Source of the DNA: Micromonospora avicenniae
GTDB lineage: Bacteria > Actinomycetota > Actinomycetes > Mycobacteriales > Micromonosporaceae
Length of the DNA: 64,000 nt
Assembly (NCBI RefSeq): GCF_900156065.1
Contig: NZ_FTNF01000005.1
Span: 1-64,000, forward strand
Reading direction: 5' to 3'
In this document: positions 8,594 through 17,335 of the stretch, piece after piece
How the letters are laid out: each line of letters begins with the position of its first letter
How positions within the stretch are numbered: position 1 is the stretch's first letter
The notes under the pieces: generated by a model
Told to the model about the DNA's origin: nothing
What the model saw: only the letters and a program-made list of their open reading frames with translations
Database searches by the model: none
Position numbers and translations under genes: made by a program

Positions 8594-9307
8594 ATGGACG
8601 ACAGCGTCCGGAACGCGCCACAGACCCTCGGCATCCTCGGTGCCGGCAAGGTGGGCACCGTGCTCGCCCGCCTTGCCGTCGCCGCCGGCTACCGGGTGCT
8701 CATCGCCGGATCCGGTGACCCGGCGAGGATCGCCCTCACCATCGAGGTGCTCACACCCGGAGCCGTCGCCACCACCGCGGCCGAGGCTGCCGGCGCCGAC
8801 ATCGTGATCCTCGCCCTTCCGCTGGGCAGGTACCGCAGCATTCCCGCCGAGGCGCTGCGCGGCAAGCTCGTCGTCGACGCCATGAACTACTGGTGGGAGA
8901 TCGACGGGATCCGCGACGACCTCACCGACCCGCGCACCTCGTCGAGCGAGACCGTCCAGGCGTTCCTGCCCGATTCCCGCGTCGTCAAGGCGTTCAACCA
9001 CATGGGATATCACGACCTCGAGGACGAGGCGCGGCCCGCCGGCGCCGCCGGCCGCAAGGCCATCGCGATCGCCGGCGACGACACCGCCGACCTCGCGGTC
9101 GTCGCATCCCTCGTGGACCGGCTCGGCTTCGACCCGGTCGTCGCCGGCCCGCTGGCCGAGGGCGTACGGCTCGAACCGGGTAGCGAGTTGTTCGGCGCCA
9201 ACGTGAGCGCCGACGAGGTGCGGGCCATGCTCGACCGTTTTCCGGACTCGGAACGCGGCCGGGCCGTTGCCGCCGCGCGAGCCGGAAGCCCGGAAGGGAC
9301 GGCCTGA
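8594..9307 (+). CDS. NADPH-dependent F420 reductase-like protein
   Basis: A 237-residue Rossmann protein from ATG 8594 behind GGAAGGAAG. The N-terminus [17 protein letters not shown] is a GxGxxG dinucleotide site; [16 protein letters not shown] and [19 protein letters not shown] match the F420H2:NADP oxidoreductase / NADPH-dependent F420 reductase family. Its place 40 bp after two LLM oxidoreductases suggests that it supplies reduced F420 or acts on the same substrate. A generic NAD(P)-binding role is the alternative. Confidence 0.78.
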   Translation: MDDSVRNAPQTLGILGAGKVGTVLARLAVAAGYRVLIAGSGDPARIALTIEVLTPGAVATTAAEAAGADIVILALPLGRYRSIPAEALRGKLVVDAMNYWWEIDGIRDDLTDPRTSSSETVQAFLPDSRVVKAFNHMGYHDLEDEARPAGAAGRKAIAIAGDDTADLAVVASLVDRLGFDPVVAGPLAEGVRLEPGSELFGANVSADEVRAMLDRFPDSERGRAVAAARAGSPEGTA

Positions 9308-9317
9308 CCGGACGAAC

Positions 9318-9352
9318 GGGCCCCTCACCTGGAAGATGCTGGTGAGGGGCCC
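9318..9352. terminator. bidirectional hairpin terminator
   Basis: GGGCCCCTCACC (9318-9329) pairs perfectly with GGTGAGGGGCCC (9341-9352) around an 11-nt loop. It lies between the converging F420 reductase-like and CocE-type genes, so it can serve both. No U-tract. Confidence 0.85.
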
Positions 9353-9387
9353 GCCGGCTGGTCTACCCGATCGGCAATGCTTCCCGG

Positions 9388-11292
9388 TCAGAAGCCCAGG
9401 GCGTCCCTGCCTCCGACGACCGGAAGCGTCACGGTGCTGCCGTTCAGGTACACCGTGATCTCGCTGCCGATGGCGGCCGTGTCACGGGCCGGCCGGTTCG
9501 ACGACGGGTTCGCGTCGTAGTTGCCGGTGATGACGAGCCCGATCCGGTGCCCGGCCGGGATCACGTGCTCGGACGGAAGGGTCTTCCACTTCACGTTGTA
9601 CTGCTTGCCGGGCGTCAGCGGCTGGCTCCGCCGCAGGTCCGGCGAGTTCTTGACGTCGATGTGGCCCCACGCCAGGACGCGCTCGGGGGTGATCTCCACG
9701 TTCGTCTCCATCGGTTCGGCGCACCCGGTGCCGCTGGCCAGGTCCGCAGGCTCGCACGACTCCTGGACCACCTCCAGCGGCTCCTTGCCCGCCACGGTGA
9801 CGGTCGGCCCCGCGCCGTAGTCGACGAGCATGGCCGACAGCAGCGCGGTCTCGGCCGTCGTCGACATCCGGACCGCCAGCTCGGGCGTGCCGGAGAGGCG
9901 TACGTCGGACGCGAGCGGCGGAGTCACGTAGGCGAGCCGGCCCGGCTTGGCCTGCTCGGCGTTGCCGACCTTGATCGCCTGCGACTCGCGCTGGTCGACG
10001 AAGCTCTGCGTGGGGTTGCCGCCCGGCGCCTGCGAGGACAGGGTGCCCGCCGCGCCGTCCGTGGTCGGGCCGAAGCTCAGGTCGACGTCCTTGGCGTCGG
10101 CGTCCGGCCAGGTCGAGTGGGTCTCCCAGCTGCCGTCGGGACGCTGGATGTCCGCCATCGGTTCGTCCATGACCCCGTTCGGGATGTCGTACAGCCAGTA
10201 GTCCATCCACCGGTGCATGACCGCCTGCCACTCCGGCAGCCGGAAGCTGGTCGGGTTCACGTGCGCGCCGCGGTGCAGCCAGATCTTGCGGGGCATGTTG
10301 CGCTTCTCGATCTCACGCCAGAGGTCGGCGAAGTGCATGGTCTTGACGTTGAAGTCGGTGAGACCGTGCACCATGAAGACGGACGTGCCGACCGTCTTGA
10401 TCTTGTTGGCGTCCGGTAGGTAGCTCCGCTCCTGCCAGAACGGGGTGAAGTCGGAGGCGCTGGCCTCCTCGGCGTCGCCGATCCCGGTGATGACCGACTC
10501 GCAGGCCGGCGCCGAAACCGAGCCGGGGAGTGTCCGGCCGACGGAGACGTAGTCGGCGAGGTACTCGGTGTACCGGAAGTCGACGTTCTCGCTCCAGGTC
10601 GACCAGGCGACCCCCTGGTCGTTCACGTACCGGTACCAGCTGGAGATCGCGGAGATCGGCACCACGGTCCGCAGGCCGGGCACGCCCTGGGTGGCGACCG
10701 CGTTGGGCAGGGTGCCGACGTACGAGACGCCCTGCATGCCCACGTTGCCGGTGCTCCAGTCGGCGACCGCCACGCTTCCGTCGTGGTGGAAGCCCGGGGC
10801 GCGCCCGTTGAGCCAGTCCACGACCGCCTTGATGCTGATCGTGTCCTCGGGCCCGCCGGTGGTGGGGCAACCGAACGATCGGGACGTGCCCTGCATCTCC
10901 ACCTGCACGACGGCGTAGCCCCGGGGGACGAAGTACTCGTCCCACCAGCCGGGGAAGCCGCGCGTCTGATCCGGCAGTGGATCACCGGCGTCCCGGCCGA
11001 AGTACGGGCTGGCCTCCATGATGATCGGCACCCGCATGCCCGCCTCGGTCTCCGCCGGCCGGACCACGTCGACCGCGATCAGATCCCGGCGGCCGTCGGC
11101 GTCACTGTCCATCGGCGCCTCGACGTAGACGACCTCCTGAATTGCCTCGTCGTACGAGAAGACCGGCTGGGTCACCCCGTTCTCGAGCACGATGCCGGGC
11201 GCTTCCACCTCGGCGCTCGCCACTGCGGGCGCACTCACGATCGCCATTCCGACGATCGCTCCGACGGCTGTCAATCGCCGCGCAAATCCCAT
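9388..11292 (-). CDS. secreted CocE/NonD (S15) family hydrolase
   Basis: A 634-residue exported alpha/beta hydrolase, ATG 11292 with GGAGGT 6 nt upstream. A Sec signal peptide spans residues 1-27 (MGFARRLTAVGAIVGMAIVS, cleaved after ASA). The S15 nucleophile is Ser190 in MQGVSYVGTLP; VHGLTDFNV supplies the acid and HRGAHVNP the His region. The C-terminal jelly-roll contains GHRIGLVITGNYD. Such enzymes are X-Pro dipeptidyl peptidases or cocaine-esterase-like acyl hydrolases; which one cannot be told from motifs. Confidence 0.9.
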   Translation of the reverse strand: MGFARRLTAVGAIVGMAIVSAPAVASAEVEAPGIVLENGVTQPVFSYDEAIQEVVYVEAPMDSDADGRRDLIAVDVVRPAETEAGMRVPIIMEASPYFGRDAGDPLPDQTRGFPGWWDEYFVPRGYAVVQVEMQGTSRSFGCPTTGGPEDTISIKAVVDWLNGRAPGFHHDGSVAVADWSTGNVGMQGVSYVGTLPNAVATQGVPGLRTVVPISAISSWYRYVNDQGVAWSTWSENVDFRYTEYLADYVSVGRTLPGSVSAPACESVITGIGDAEEASASDFTPFWQERSYLPDANKIKTVGTSVFMVHGLTDFNVKTMHFADLWREIEKRNMPRKIWLHRGAHVNPTSFRLPEWQAVMHRWMDYWLYDIPNGVMDEPMADIQRPDGSWETHSTWPDADAKDVDLSFGPTTDGAAGTLSSQAPGGNPTQSFVDQRESQAIKVGNAEQAKPGRLAYVTPPLASDVRLSGTPELAVRMSTTAETALLSAMLVDYGAGPTVTVAGKEPLEVVQESCEPADLASGTGCAEPMETNVEITPERVLAWGHIDVKNSPDLRRSQPLTPGKQYNVKWKTLPSEHVIPAGHRIGLVITGNYDANPSSNRPARDTAAIGSEITVYLNGSTVTLPVVGGRDALGF

Positions 11293-11395
11293 GCCCCTAC
11301 CTCCGTCAGCTCCAGAGACACATGGCTGATGAATGGTCATCGATATCTGTCGGCCGGGTCAATGACCATCCGTAGCGGGTGGGCTCTGCTCGGTT

Positions 11396-11409
11396 ACGAC
11401 ATATGTCGT
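11396..11409. promoter_or_regulatory. 14-bp palindrome upstream of the formamidase gene
   Basis: ACGACATATGTCGT is a perfect palindrome 64 bp before the ATG of the acetamidase gene and about 100 bp from the divergent CocE start. It is a candidate operator for either promoter. No regulator gene is adjacent. Confidence 0.4.
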
Positions 11410-11460
11410 GCCGCACCGGCCGGCGGGGCGGGGAGCTACCCCGTTCCCCGGGCCGGCAAC

Positions 11461-11466
11461 TAGCCT
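11461..11466 (+). promoter_or_regulatory. leaderless -10 box of the formamidase gene
   Basis: TAGCCT ends 6 nt before ATG 11473, which places the transcript start at or next to the start codon. No ribosome binding site is seen. No convincing -35 was found. Confidence 0.45.
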
Positions 11467-11472
11467 GCGCAG

Positions 11473-12399
11473 ATGCGACACATCCTCGCGCCAGGCGACG
11501 AGACGCTGCACGGACACTTCTCCCCGGACCTTCCGCCGGTGCTCACCATCGACGCGGGCGACACGGTCACCTACCGCACGCTGGACTGCTGGTGGTCGGC
11601 CGGCCCGTACGAGGGAGGGCGGAACCGGGATCGGGCCCGGGTCCCGCAGTACCAGCCAGACCACGGGCATGCGCTGATCGGTCCGGTCGCGGTCCGCGGC
11701 GCCCGCGCCGGCCAGACCCTCGAGGTACGCATCGACGCGGTCGTCCCGGCAACCTGGGGAACCACAGTGGCCGGCGGCTGGCCGAGCGGACTCAACGAGC
11801 GGTACGGCGTCGAGGACGAGGGCGTGGTGCACGTCTGGGAACTCGATCCGGTGGCGATGGTCGGCCGCAACCAGCACGGTCACACGGTGGCGTTGCGTCC
11901 CTTCATGGGGGTGCTCGGCATGCCGCCCGCGGAGCCGGGCCTGCACTCGACGGTCCCGCCCCGTCCCTGGGGCGGCAACCTGGACTGCAAGGAGCTGACC
12001 GCCGGCAGCACCCTGCTGCTGCCGATTCCGGTCGACGGAGCGCTGTTCTCGGTAGGGGACGGACACGCCGCGCAGGGAGACGGGGAGGTCGGCGGCACCG
12101 CGATCGAATGCCCGATGGAAGAGGTGCGCCTGACCGTCGACGTACGCGACGACTTCCCGGTCACCGGCCCGGTGGCCCGTACCGCGGACGCCTGGCTGAC
12201 GCTCGGCGTCGGCGCGACCCTCGACGACGCCACCTTCATGGCGCTGGACTCGATGCTGACCCTGATGCAACGGCAGCACGGGCTCAGCCGCCCCGACGCG
12301 GTGGCGCTGGCCAGCGTCGCGGTCGACGTGCGGGTGACGCAGATCGTCAACCAGACCGTCGGCGCGCACGCGGTGCTCCGCGACGGCGCGCTGCGCTGA
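11473..12399 (+). CDS. acetamidase/formamidase family protein
   Basis: A 308-residue FmdA/AmdA-family amidohydrolase releasing ammonia from short amides. Motifs: YQPDHGHALIGPVAVRGARAGQTLEV, WGGNLDCKELTAGSTLLLPI (in pieces), and FSVGDGHAAQGDGEVGGTAIEC, which is the family hallmark around the metal or catalytic centre. Cytosolic, without a signal peptide. The ATG at 11473 follows a -10 box with no leader. It stands alone; the ATP-grasp gene follows by 60 bp. Confidence 0.92.
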   Translation: MRHILAPGDETLHGHFSPDLPPVLTIDAGDTVTYRTLDCWWSAGPYEGGRNRDRARVPQYQPDHGHALIGPVAVRGARAGQTLEVRIDAVVPATWGTTVAGGWPSGLNERYGVEDEGVVHVWELDPVAMVGRNQHGHTVALRPFMGVLGMPPAEPGLHSTVPPRPWGGNLDCKELTAGSTLLLPIPVDGALFSVGDGHAAQGDGEVGGTAIECPMEEVRLTVDVRDDFPVTGPVARTADAWLTLGVGATLDDATFMALDSMLTLMQRQHGLSRPDAVALASVAVDVRVTQIVNQTVGAHAVLRDGALR

Positions 12400-12459
12400 T
12401 CCCGACGCGGGTCGCCACCGGGTGGCAGTGCGGCCGTCGGACCGGGCAGGATCCGGAGC

Positions 12460-13323
12460 GTGTTGCTACTCGTTCCTTCGGATCCGCTGCGACCGCGCCG
12501 TCCCGATGAGCACTTCGCCGCGGAGGCGCGGGCGGCCCGCGAGGCCGGTCTGACCGTCGCTGTGGTTGATCACGACGGGTTGGCTCGGGGTGAGGAACCG
12601 GAGCGAGCCGTGCCGTCCCTGCCCGTCGGGGAGACCGCCGTCTACCGGGGCTGGATGCTCACCAGCGATCGGTACGCTGCTCTCGCGCAACTGCTCGCCG
12701 AGCGTGGCGTGACTGCGCGCACGAGCGCCGAGCAGTACCGCCGGGCACACGAGTTGCCCGGCTGGTATCCGGCGCTGGCACCGGTGACGCCGCGCTCGGT
12801 GTGGACGACAGGCCCGGGCCGTGCGGACTTCGACCGCGCGCGGCTCGAACTCGGCGCCGGCCCGGCAGTCCTGCGCGACTACGTGAAGTCGGCCAAGCAC
12901 CACTGGGACGAGGCGGCGTTCATCCCGGACATCGCGGATGCCGACCACGCGTGGCGGGTGGCCTCCCGGATGAGGCAGCTGCGGGACGACGACTTCGTCG
13001 GCGGGTTCGTGCTGCGTGAGTTCGAGTCGTTCACCTCGGCGGAGGTGCGGACCTGGTGGGTGGAGGGCAGGTGTGTCCTGGTGGGACCGCACCCGGACAC
13101 GCCGGAGGCGCGACCGACGGGCCGGCTCGACCTGGACTGGCTCGCCCCGTTCGTCGGTGCGGTGGCCCTGCCGTTCGTCACCGTGGACCTCGCGTTGCGC
13201 GCCGACGGTGTGTGGCGGGTCGTGGAACTCGGTGACGGGCAGGTCAGCGACCGGCCGGCCGGCGTCGCGCCCGCGGAGATCATCGCGGCCCTGGCCGGGG
13301 GAGAAGCCGCCGTCCGGGCTTGA
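12460..13323 (+). CDS. ATP-grasp domain protein
   Basis: A 287-residue protein, GTG start at 12460 behind GGATCCGGAG. The C-terminal half has ATP-grasp character (DUF4343-like): AVLRDYVKSAKHHWDEAAFIPD with a nucleotide-binding Lys, FVLREFESFTSAEVRTWWVEGR, and the metal-site stretch FVTVDLALRADGVWRVVELGDGQ. It probably forms an amide or other ATP-dependent bond, or is a tubulin-ligase-like modifier; the substrate is unknown. The tail is short of the next gene by about 80 bp. Confidence 0.75.
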   Translation: MLLLVPSDPLRPRRPDEHFAAEARAAREAGLTVAVVDHDGLARGEEPERAVPSLPVGETAVYRGWMLTSDRYAALAQLLAERGVTARTSAEQYRRAHELPGWYPALAPVTPRSVWTTGPGRADFDRARLELGAGPAVLRDYVKSAKHHWDEAAFIPDIADADHAWRVASRMRQLRDDDFVGGFVLREFESFTSAEVRTWWVEGRCVLVGPHPDTPEARPTGRLDLDWLAPFVGAVALPFVTVDLALRADGVWRVVELGDGQVSDRPAGVAPAEIIAALAGGEAAVRA

Positions 13324-13400
13324 GCCGTCGGGAGTGGGTCACCCGACAAAACGCGGCGGGCAGTGCGTGTGACGCCGCCGGGAACCGCCATGATGGGCCG

Positions 13401-14252
13401 GTGAGAATCTTGTCCATCCAGTCTTCGGTCGCGTACGGCCACGTCGGCAACTCGGCGGCCACTTTCCCCCTTCAGCGGCTCGGGCACGAGGTCTGGCCGG
13501 TGCTGACGGTTCACTTCTCCAACCACACCGGGTACGGCGCGTGGCGCGGGCCGCTGCTGGCGCCCGCCGACGTGGCCGAGGTGATCGCCGGCATCGAGGA
13601 CCGCGGGGTCCTCGGCAGCGCCGACGCGATGCTGTCCGGCTACCAGGGTGATCCCGCGATGGGCGCGGTGATCCTCGACGCGGTGGACAAGGTCAAGGCG
13701 GCCAACCCCGACGCGGTGTACTGCTGCGACCCGGTGATGGGTGACATCGGCCGTGGGATGTTCGTCCGGCCCGGCATCCCGGAGTACATGCGCGACGTCG
13801 TCGTCCCGCGCGCGGACATCATCACCCCGAACCACTTCGAGCTGGACTTCCTCGCCGGCCGGACGACGAACTCGTTGGCGGAGGTGCTGGACGCCGTCGA
13901 CACGGTGCGCGCCACCGGGCCGCGGCACGTCCTGGTCACGAGCGTGCTGCACGGCGACGTGCCGGAGGGGTCGCTGGAGGTGGTGGCGGTCTCGGACGAG
14001 GGCGCGTGGGCGGTCACCACGCCGCTGCTGCCGATCAACCCGAACGGCGGCGGCGACATCACCGCCGCGCTGTACCTGGCGCACCTGTCGACGACCGGCT
14101 CGCCCGCGACGGCCCTGGAGCGCACCATCGCCTCAGTCTTCGCCGTACTCGAGGCGACCCTCGCGGCGGGTACCCGGGAGATCCAGCTGATCGCGGCCCA
14201 GGACGCGATCGCCGAGCCACCGGCGAGCTTCACCGCCCGGCGGCTGCGCTGA
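13401..14252 (+). CDS. pdxY: pyridoxal kinase (PdxY type)
   Basis: A 283-residue ribokinase-fold enzyme phosphorylating pyridoxal in B6 salvage. GTG 13401 (VRILSIQSS) is chosen because the family begins at this motif; CATGAT 7 bp earlier may be a leaderless -10. Landmarks: SVAYGHVGNSAATFPLQRLG, TVHFSNHTGYG, YCCDPVMGD, ITPNHFELDFLAG. The catalytic Asp lies in PNGGGDITAALYL, where the usual GxGD appears as GGGD. Length is normal. Confidence 0.92.
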   Translation: MRILSIQSSVAYGHVGNSAATFPLQRLGHEVWPVLTVHFSNHTGYGAWRGPLLAPADVAEVIAGIEDRGVLGSADAMLSGYQGDPAMGAVILDAVDKVKAANPDAVYCCDPVMGDIGRGMFVRPGIPEYMRDVVVPRADIITPNHFELDFLAGRTTNSLAEVLDAVDTVRATGPRHVLVTSVLHGDVPEGSLEVVAVSDEGAWAVTTPLLPINPNGGGDITAALYLAHLSTTGSPATALERTIASVFAVLEATLAAGTREIQLIAAQDAIAEPPASFTARRLR

Positions 14253-14396
14253 CCCGGCGGCCTGCCGACCGGTCCCGAGTCTCCGAACAGGTCGGGGCGG
14301 CTGCTCGACAGATCGCAGCACGTTGAGATCTTGGCCTGAGCCGGCGACATCCGGTGGGACTGCGGACAGCTTGTCCCGTCCGTAGGGTCGAACACC

Positions 14397-14930
14397 GTGA
14401 CGGGCATGAATCGGTGGCTCGAGCGCCGGGCGTGGCGCTGGGGTGTGGCCGTACTGGTGGTGGTAGGGCTGGCGGTGTGGCTCTATCCGCCCGCGCACTT
14501 CTGGGGGCCGAGGCCGTATCGGCATCCGGACGGCATCTTCGGGGTGACGCGGGGGGATTTCGAGGAGGACATGCTGCCGCACTACCGGCTCAGTCTCCCC
14601 TGCGACGTGGATGGCCTCCGTTACAGCAATCCCGAGGACATGACCGGGCCGATGGGGGAGTTGTACCTGCACTTCACCACGTCACAGGAGTGCCTGGACC
14701 GGATCCTGGCTGAGTTCAGCGCGGTGCCCGCACAGCCGTCCGCCATGGCGCCGACCGACGACGCCTTTCCGTTTCCGGCCTCCGCGGTGCCGGACACGTT
14801 CGGGTGGCGTTTCGACGCGGAGTCCTATCTGGTGTTCCAGCGGCCAGGAGATCCGGTGGACGGCGACGTGGTCGTGCTCCGCGAGGACGAAGGCCTTTCG
14901 GTCTACCTGCGCGCCCGCTACGGCTACTGA
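14397..14930 (+). CDS. membrane-anchored hypothetical protein
   Basis: A 177-residue protein with one N-terminal transmembrane helix (about residues 14-31, WGVAVLVVVGLAVWLYPP) and a mostly polar extracytoplasmic part. Two Cys residues about 30 apart in the outer part (LPCDVD, SQECLDR) could form a disulfide. GTG 14397 has TAGGGT (14383-14388) 8 nt upstream and no ribosome site; ATG 14406 is the alternative start. No family recognised. Confidence 0.65.
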   Translation: MTGMNRWLERRAWRWGVAVLVVVGLAVWLYPPAHFWGPRPYRHPDGIFGVTRGDFEEDMLPHYRLSLPCDVDGLRYSNPEDMTGPMGELYLHFTTSQECLDRILAEFSAVPAQPSAMAPTDDAFPFPASAVPDTFGWRFDAESYLVFQRPGDPVDGDVVVLREDEGLSVYLRARYGY

Positions 14931-14999
14931 TGCCGCCGTGGACCGCGGCGCTTCGGTTTGATCACCGGCGTACGTCGACGTTCCCTCTCGTGGGTCCGC

Positions 15000-16046
15000 T
15001 CAGGCCGGTGCGGCGACGATCAGCCCGGCCGGCGCGGCCAACGGCTGGTGCTCCACGAGCCGCCAACCGGTCGCGTCGAGCCACTGCTGCGCGTCACTCG
15101 CCTCGTAGGTGTCGCCGCCGCTGATGATGAGGAACTCACCCCCGCCGAGGCGGGTCGCGGGGTGGGGCGCCGCGGCGTCGCGCCACCAGTCGACCAGCAG
15201 CAGCCGGCCGTCCGGCGTGACGGCCTCGCGCAGCCGGGCAAGTAGTTCGAGGTTGCGCTCCGGAGAGAAGAGGTGCAGGAAGTTGGCCACGATCACCACG
15301 TCGTGCCCGTCCGGCAGCGGATCGACGAACGCGTCCGCGCTCACCAGGTCGAGCCGGTCGGCGAAGGCGTCAGCGGCGACCTTCTCCCGGGCCACCGCCA
15401 CCACCTCGGGCAGGTCGAGCAGGGTCGCGGTGAGGTGCGGGTAGGCCCCGAGGAGAGGCTTGGCGAAGGTGCCGATGCCGCCACCCACGTCGAGCACCCG
15501 GCGGTGGGGGCTGAAATCGAAGGTCTTGGCGAGGTCGACGGCCGTCTCCGCGGTCACCAGCGCCACCGACGCCTCGTACGCCTGGACCTGCTCCTCGGTG
15601 AGGTCGCCCCGGACGCCCTGCCTGGTGCGGAACGCGGTGGACGCTCGGGACCAGGCCGAATAGCTGACCAGGTCCCAGTAGGTCAGCATGGGACGCATGT
15701 CGAGCGGGCCGCGCTCAGCGAGAAACGCCTCGGTGTCGGGGGCGTTGCGGTAACGCTCACCGTCGTGTTCGAGCAGACCGGTGGGGACCAGCAGGTCGGC
15801 GAGCGCGCGGGCGCTGCGCACCGGGATCCGGCAGCGTTCGGCGATGGCCGGCGCGGTCGCTCCCTCGGCGGGAATGGCGGCGAAGAGGCCGACCTCGGCG
15901 GCGACGAAGAGCGCCTTGGCGGTCATGAAACCGGCTGCCACGCCGGTGATCCGCGCGGGGCTCAGCGGCGCCGCCGGGTCTGCGGCGTCCGGCCCGGTCC
16001 CGTCGGACGGCGGTATGAACACACGCTGGATCTGCTGCTCGGCCAC
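15000..16046 (-). CDS. SAM-dependent O-methyltransferase, acetylserotonin/plant COMT-like family
   Basis: A 348-residue enzyme from GTG 16046. An N-terminal winged-helix dimerisation domain (FMTAKALFVAAEVGLFAAI, RSARALADLLVPTGLLE) is followed by the SAM-binding domain with VLDVGGGIGTFAKPLL at about 178-193, LDLPEVVAVA and a DVVIVANFLHLF motif. These fit the Methyltransf_2 family acting on phenolic or polyketide hydroxyls. It stands alone with no other biosynthetic gene next to it. Confidence 0.9.
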   Translation of the reverse strand: MAEQQIQRVFIPPSDGTGPDAADPAAPLSPARITGVAAGFMTAKALFVAAEVGLFAAIPAEGATAPAIAERCRIPVRSARALADLLVPTGLLEHDGERYRNAPDTEAFLAERGPLDMRPMLTYWDLVSYSAWSRASTAFRTRQGVRGDLTEEQVQAYEASVALVTAETAVDLAKTFDFSPHRRVLDVGGGIGTFAKPLLGAYPHLTATLLDLPEVVAVAREKVAADAFADRLDLVSADAFVDPLPDGHDVVIVANFLHLFSPERNLELLARLREAVTPDGRLLLVDWWRDAAAPHPATRLGGGEFLIISGGDTYEASDAQQWLDATGWRLVEHQPLAAPAGLIVAAPA

Positions 16047-16211
16047 GCGTCCCCCGAAGATGGTCGATCATCGATGCATGTCGCCTCATGCTACGGCGAG
16101 GCGGCAGGCGTGACCACCCCTCTCGAAAGTCGCGCCCGGTCGATGCGATGGCGGGGATGCTCAGGCCGGGCGAAGCGGTGTGGCGGCGGCCGCCGACCCG
16201 GCCGGGCGGGT

Positions 16212-17335
16212 TCAGCTCGCCGTCTGGCCGGGCAGGCCGCCCCACGGTAACCGGGGCGGGTTCATGGACAACCGCACCTGATAGTCGAGGGCGCTCGTCT
16301 CCCTGCCCCAACGGGGCATGCCGGCCGGCAGATCCGAAGGGTCGAGCTGCACCTCGATGATGGTCAACCGGTCGGGTGTGCCGGACAGACCGGCGAAGAC
16401 CCGGGCAAGCTCGCCTTCGGTGGCGACCACGTGCGAGTTGATCGGCGCGTTCCGCGCGAACACCGACGGCAGTTCGGCGTAGCGCCAGTTGTCAATGTCG
16501 TTGTACGGCTGGTGCGGGCCGTCGACCGCTCGCTCCACGGTGTACCCGCCGTTGTTCAGCACCAGAATGATCGGGCGTTGTCCGGTGGCTAGCATCCGGC
16601 TGATCTCCTGGGCGGTCAGCTGGAGTGAGCCGTCGCCGGTGATGAGGACGACCCGGCGGTCGGGTCGTGCCATCCCCGCGCCGAACGCGGCCGGCGTCGC
16701 GTACCCGATCGCGCCCCAGAGTGGCGCCGGCAGGACGTCCGTGCCGGGCGGGTGGCGTTGGCGAGCAACTGCCGGGCGGCACCGACGAACGCGTCGAGCC
16801 GTTCCGGGTCGACTGCTGGCTCAGGTGGGGTGAGTGGCGACGAGGGCGGCGCCGCCGGCTGCCGGGCGACGTCGCCCGGCAGCCGGATGTAGACCGGTCG
16901 CCGGGCCAGCCAACCTTCACGCAACACCCGGTCGATCTCGCCGCTGGCGTTGTCTGCGGTCAGGCTGGTCTGAGCCACCGTCACCTCACGGCCGATCCGG
17001 ACCCAACGGTCGTAATCGCCGTCCCCGAGCGAATGGTGCATGGCCGCGTGCCGCTCCATGATCCGGACCGGTGGCCCGCCCACGATCGGGACGATCGGCA
17101 CGGACTCCGCCATCGCTCCGGCGAGGCCGCACACCGCGGAGAGCTCACCTGGGCCGAAGGTGGTGACGATCGCCGCGATGCCGGCCAGTCGGGCGTAGCC
17201 GTCGGCGGTATAGGAGGCGTTCAGCTCGTTGCAACTGCCCACCCACTCGATCCCCGGAAACGCCTCGATCTGGTCGAGGAACTCCATGTCGGGATCAGCT
17301 GAGGATCCGGAATCGTTCGCGGGTAGGGCGTTCAT
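16212..17335 (-). pseudogene. broken ThDP-dependent alpha-keto acid (pyruvate/indolepyruvate) decarboxylase
   Basis: Two homologous pieces in different frames. The 5' piece (from ATG 17335) begins only at FLDQIEAFPGIEWVGSCNEL, so about 25 N-terminal residues are missing, but keeps the cofactor Glu (CNELNASYTADGYAR). It runs in frame to about 16760. The 3' piece, frame-shifted, resumes at GTDVLPAPLWGAIGY and includes the ThDP motif GDG...NNGG (ITGDGSLQLT, LVLNNGGYTVE). About 170-190 residues of the central domain are lost at the junction near 16750. The ATG overlaps the stop of the upstream oxidoreductase (ATGA). Confidence 0.88.

Noticed and set aside
16616..17335. Considered reading the decarboxylase 5' part as a complete 239-residue ORF
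   Set aside because: The last 40 residues after the junction are Arg/Ser-rich frame-shifted sequence whose other frame restores the homology, so it is a broken gene and not a short variant.
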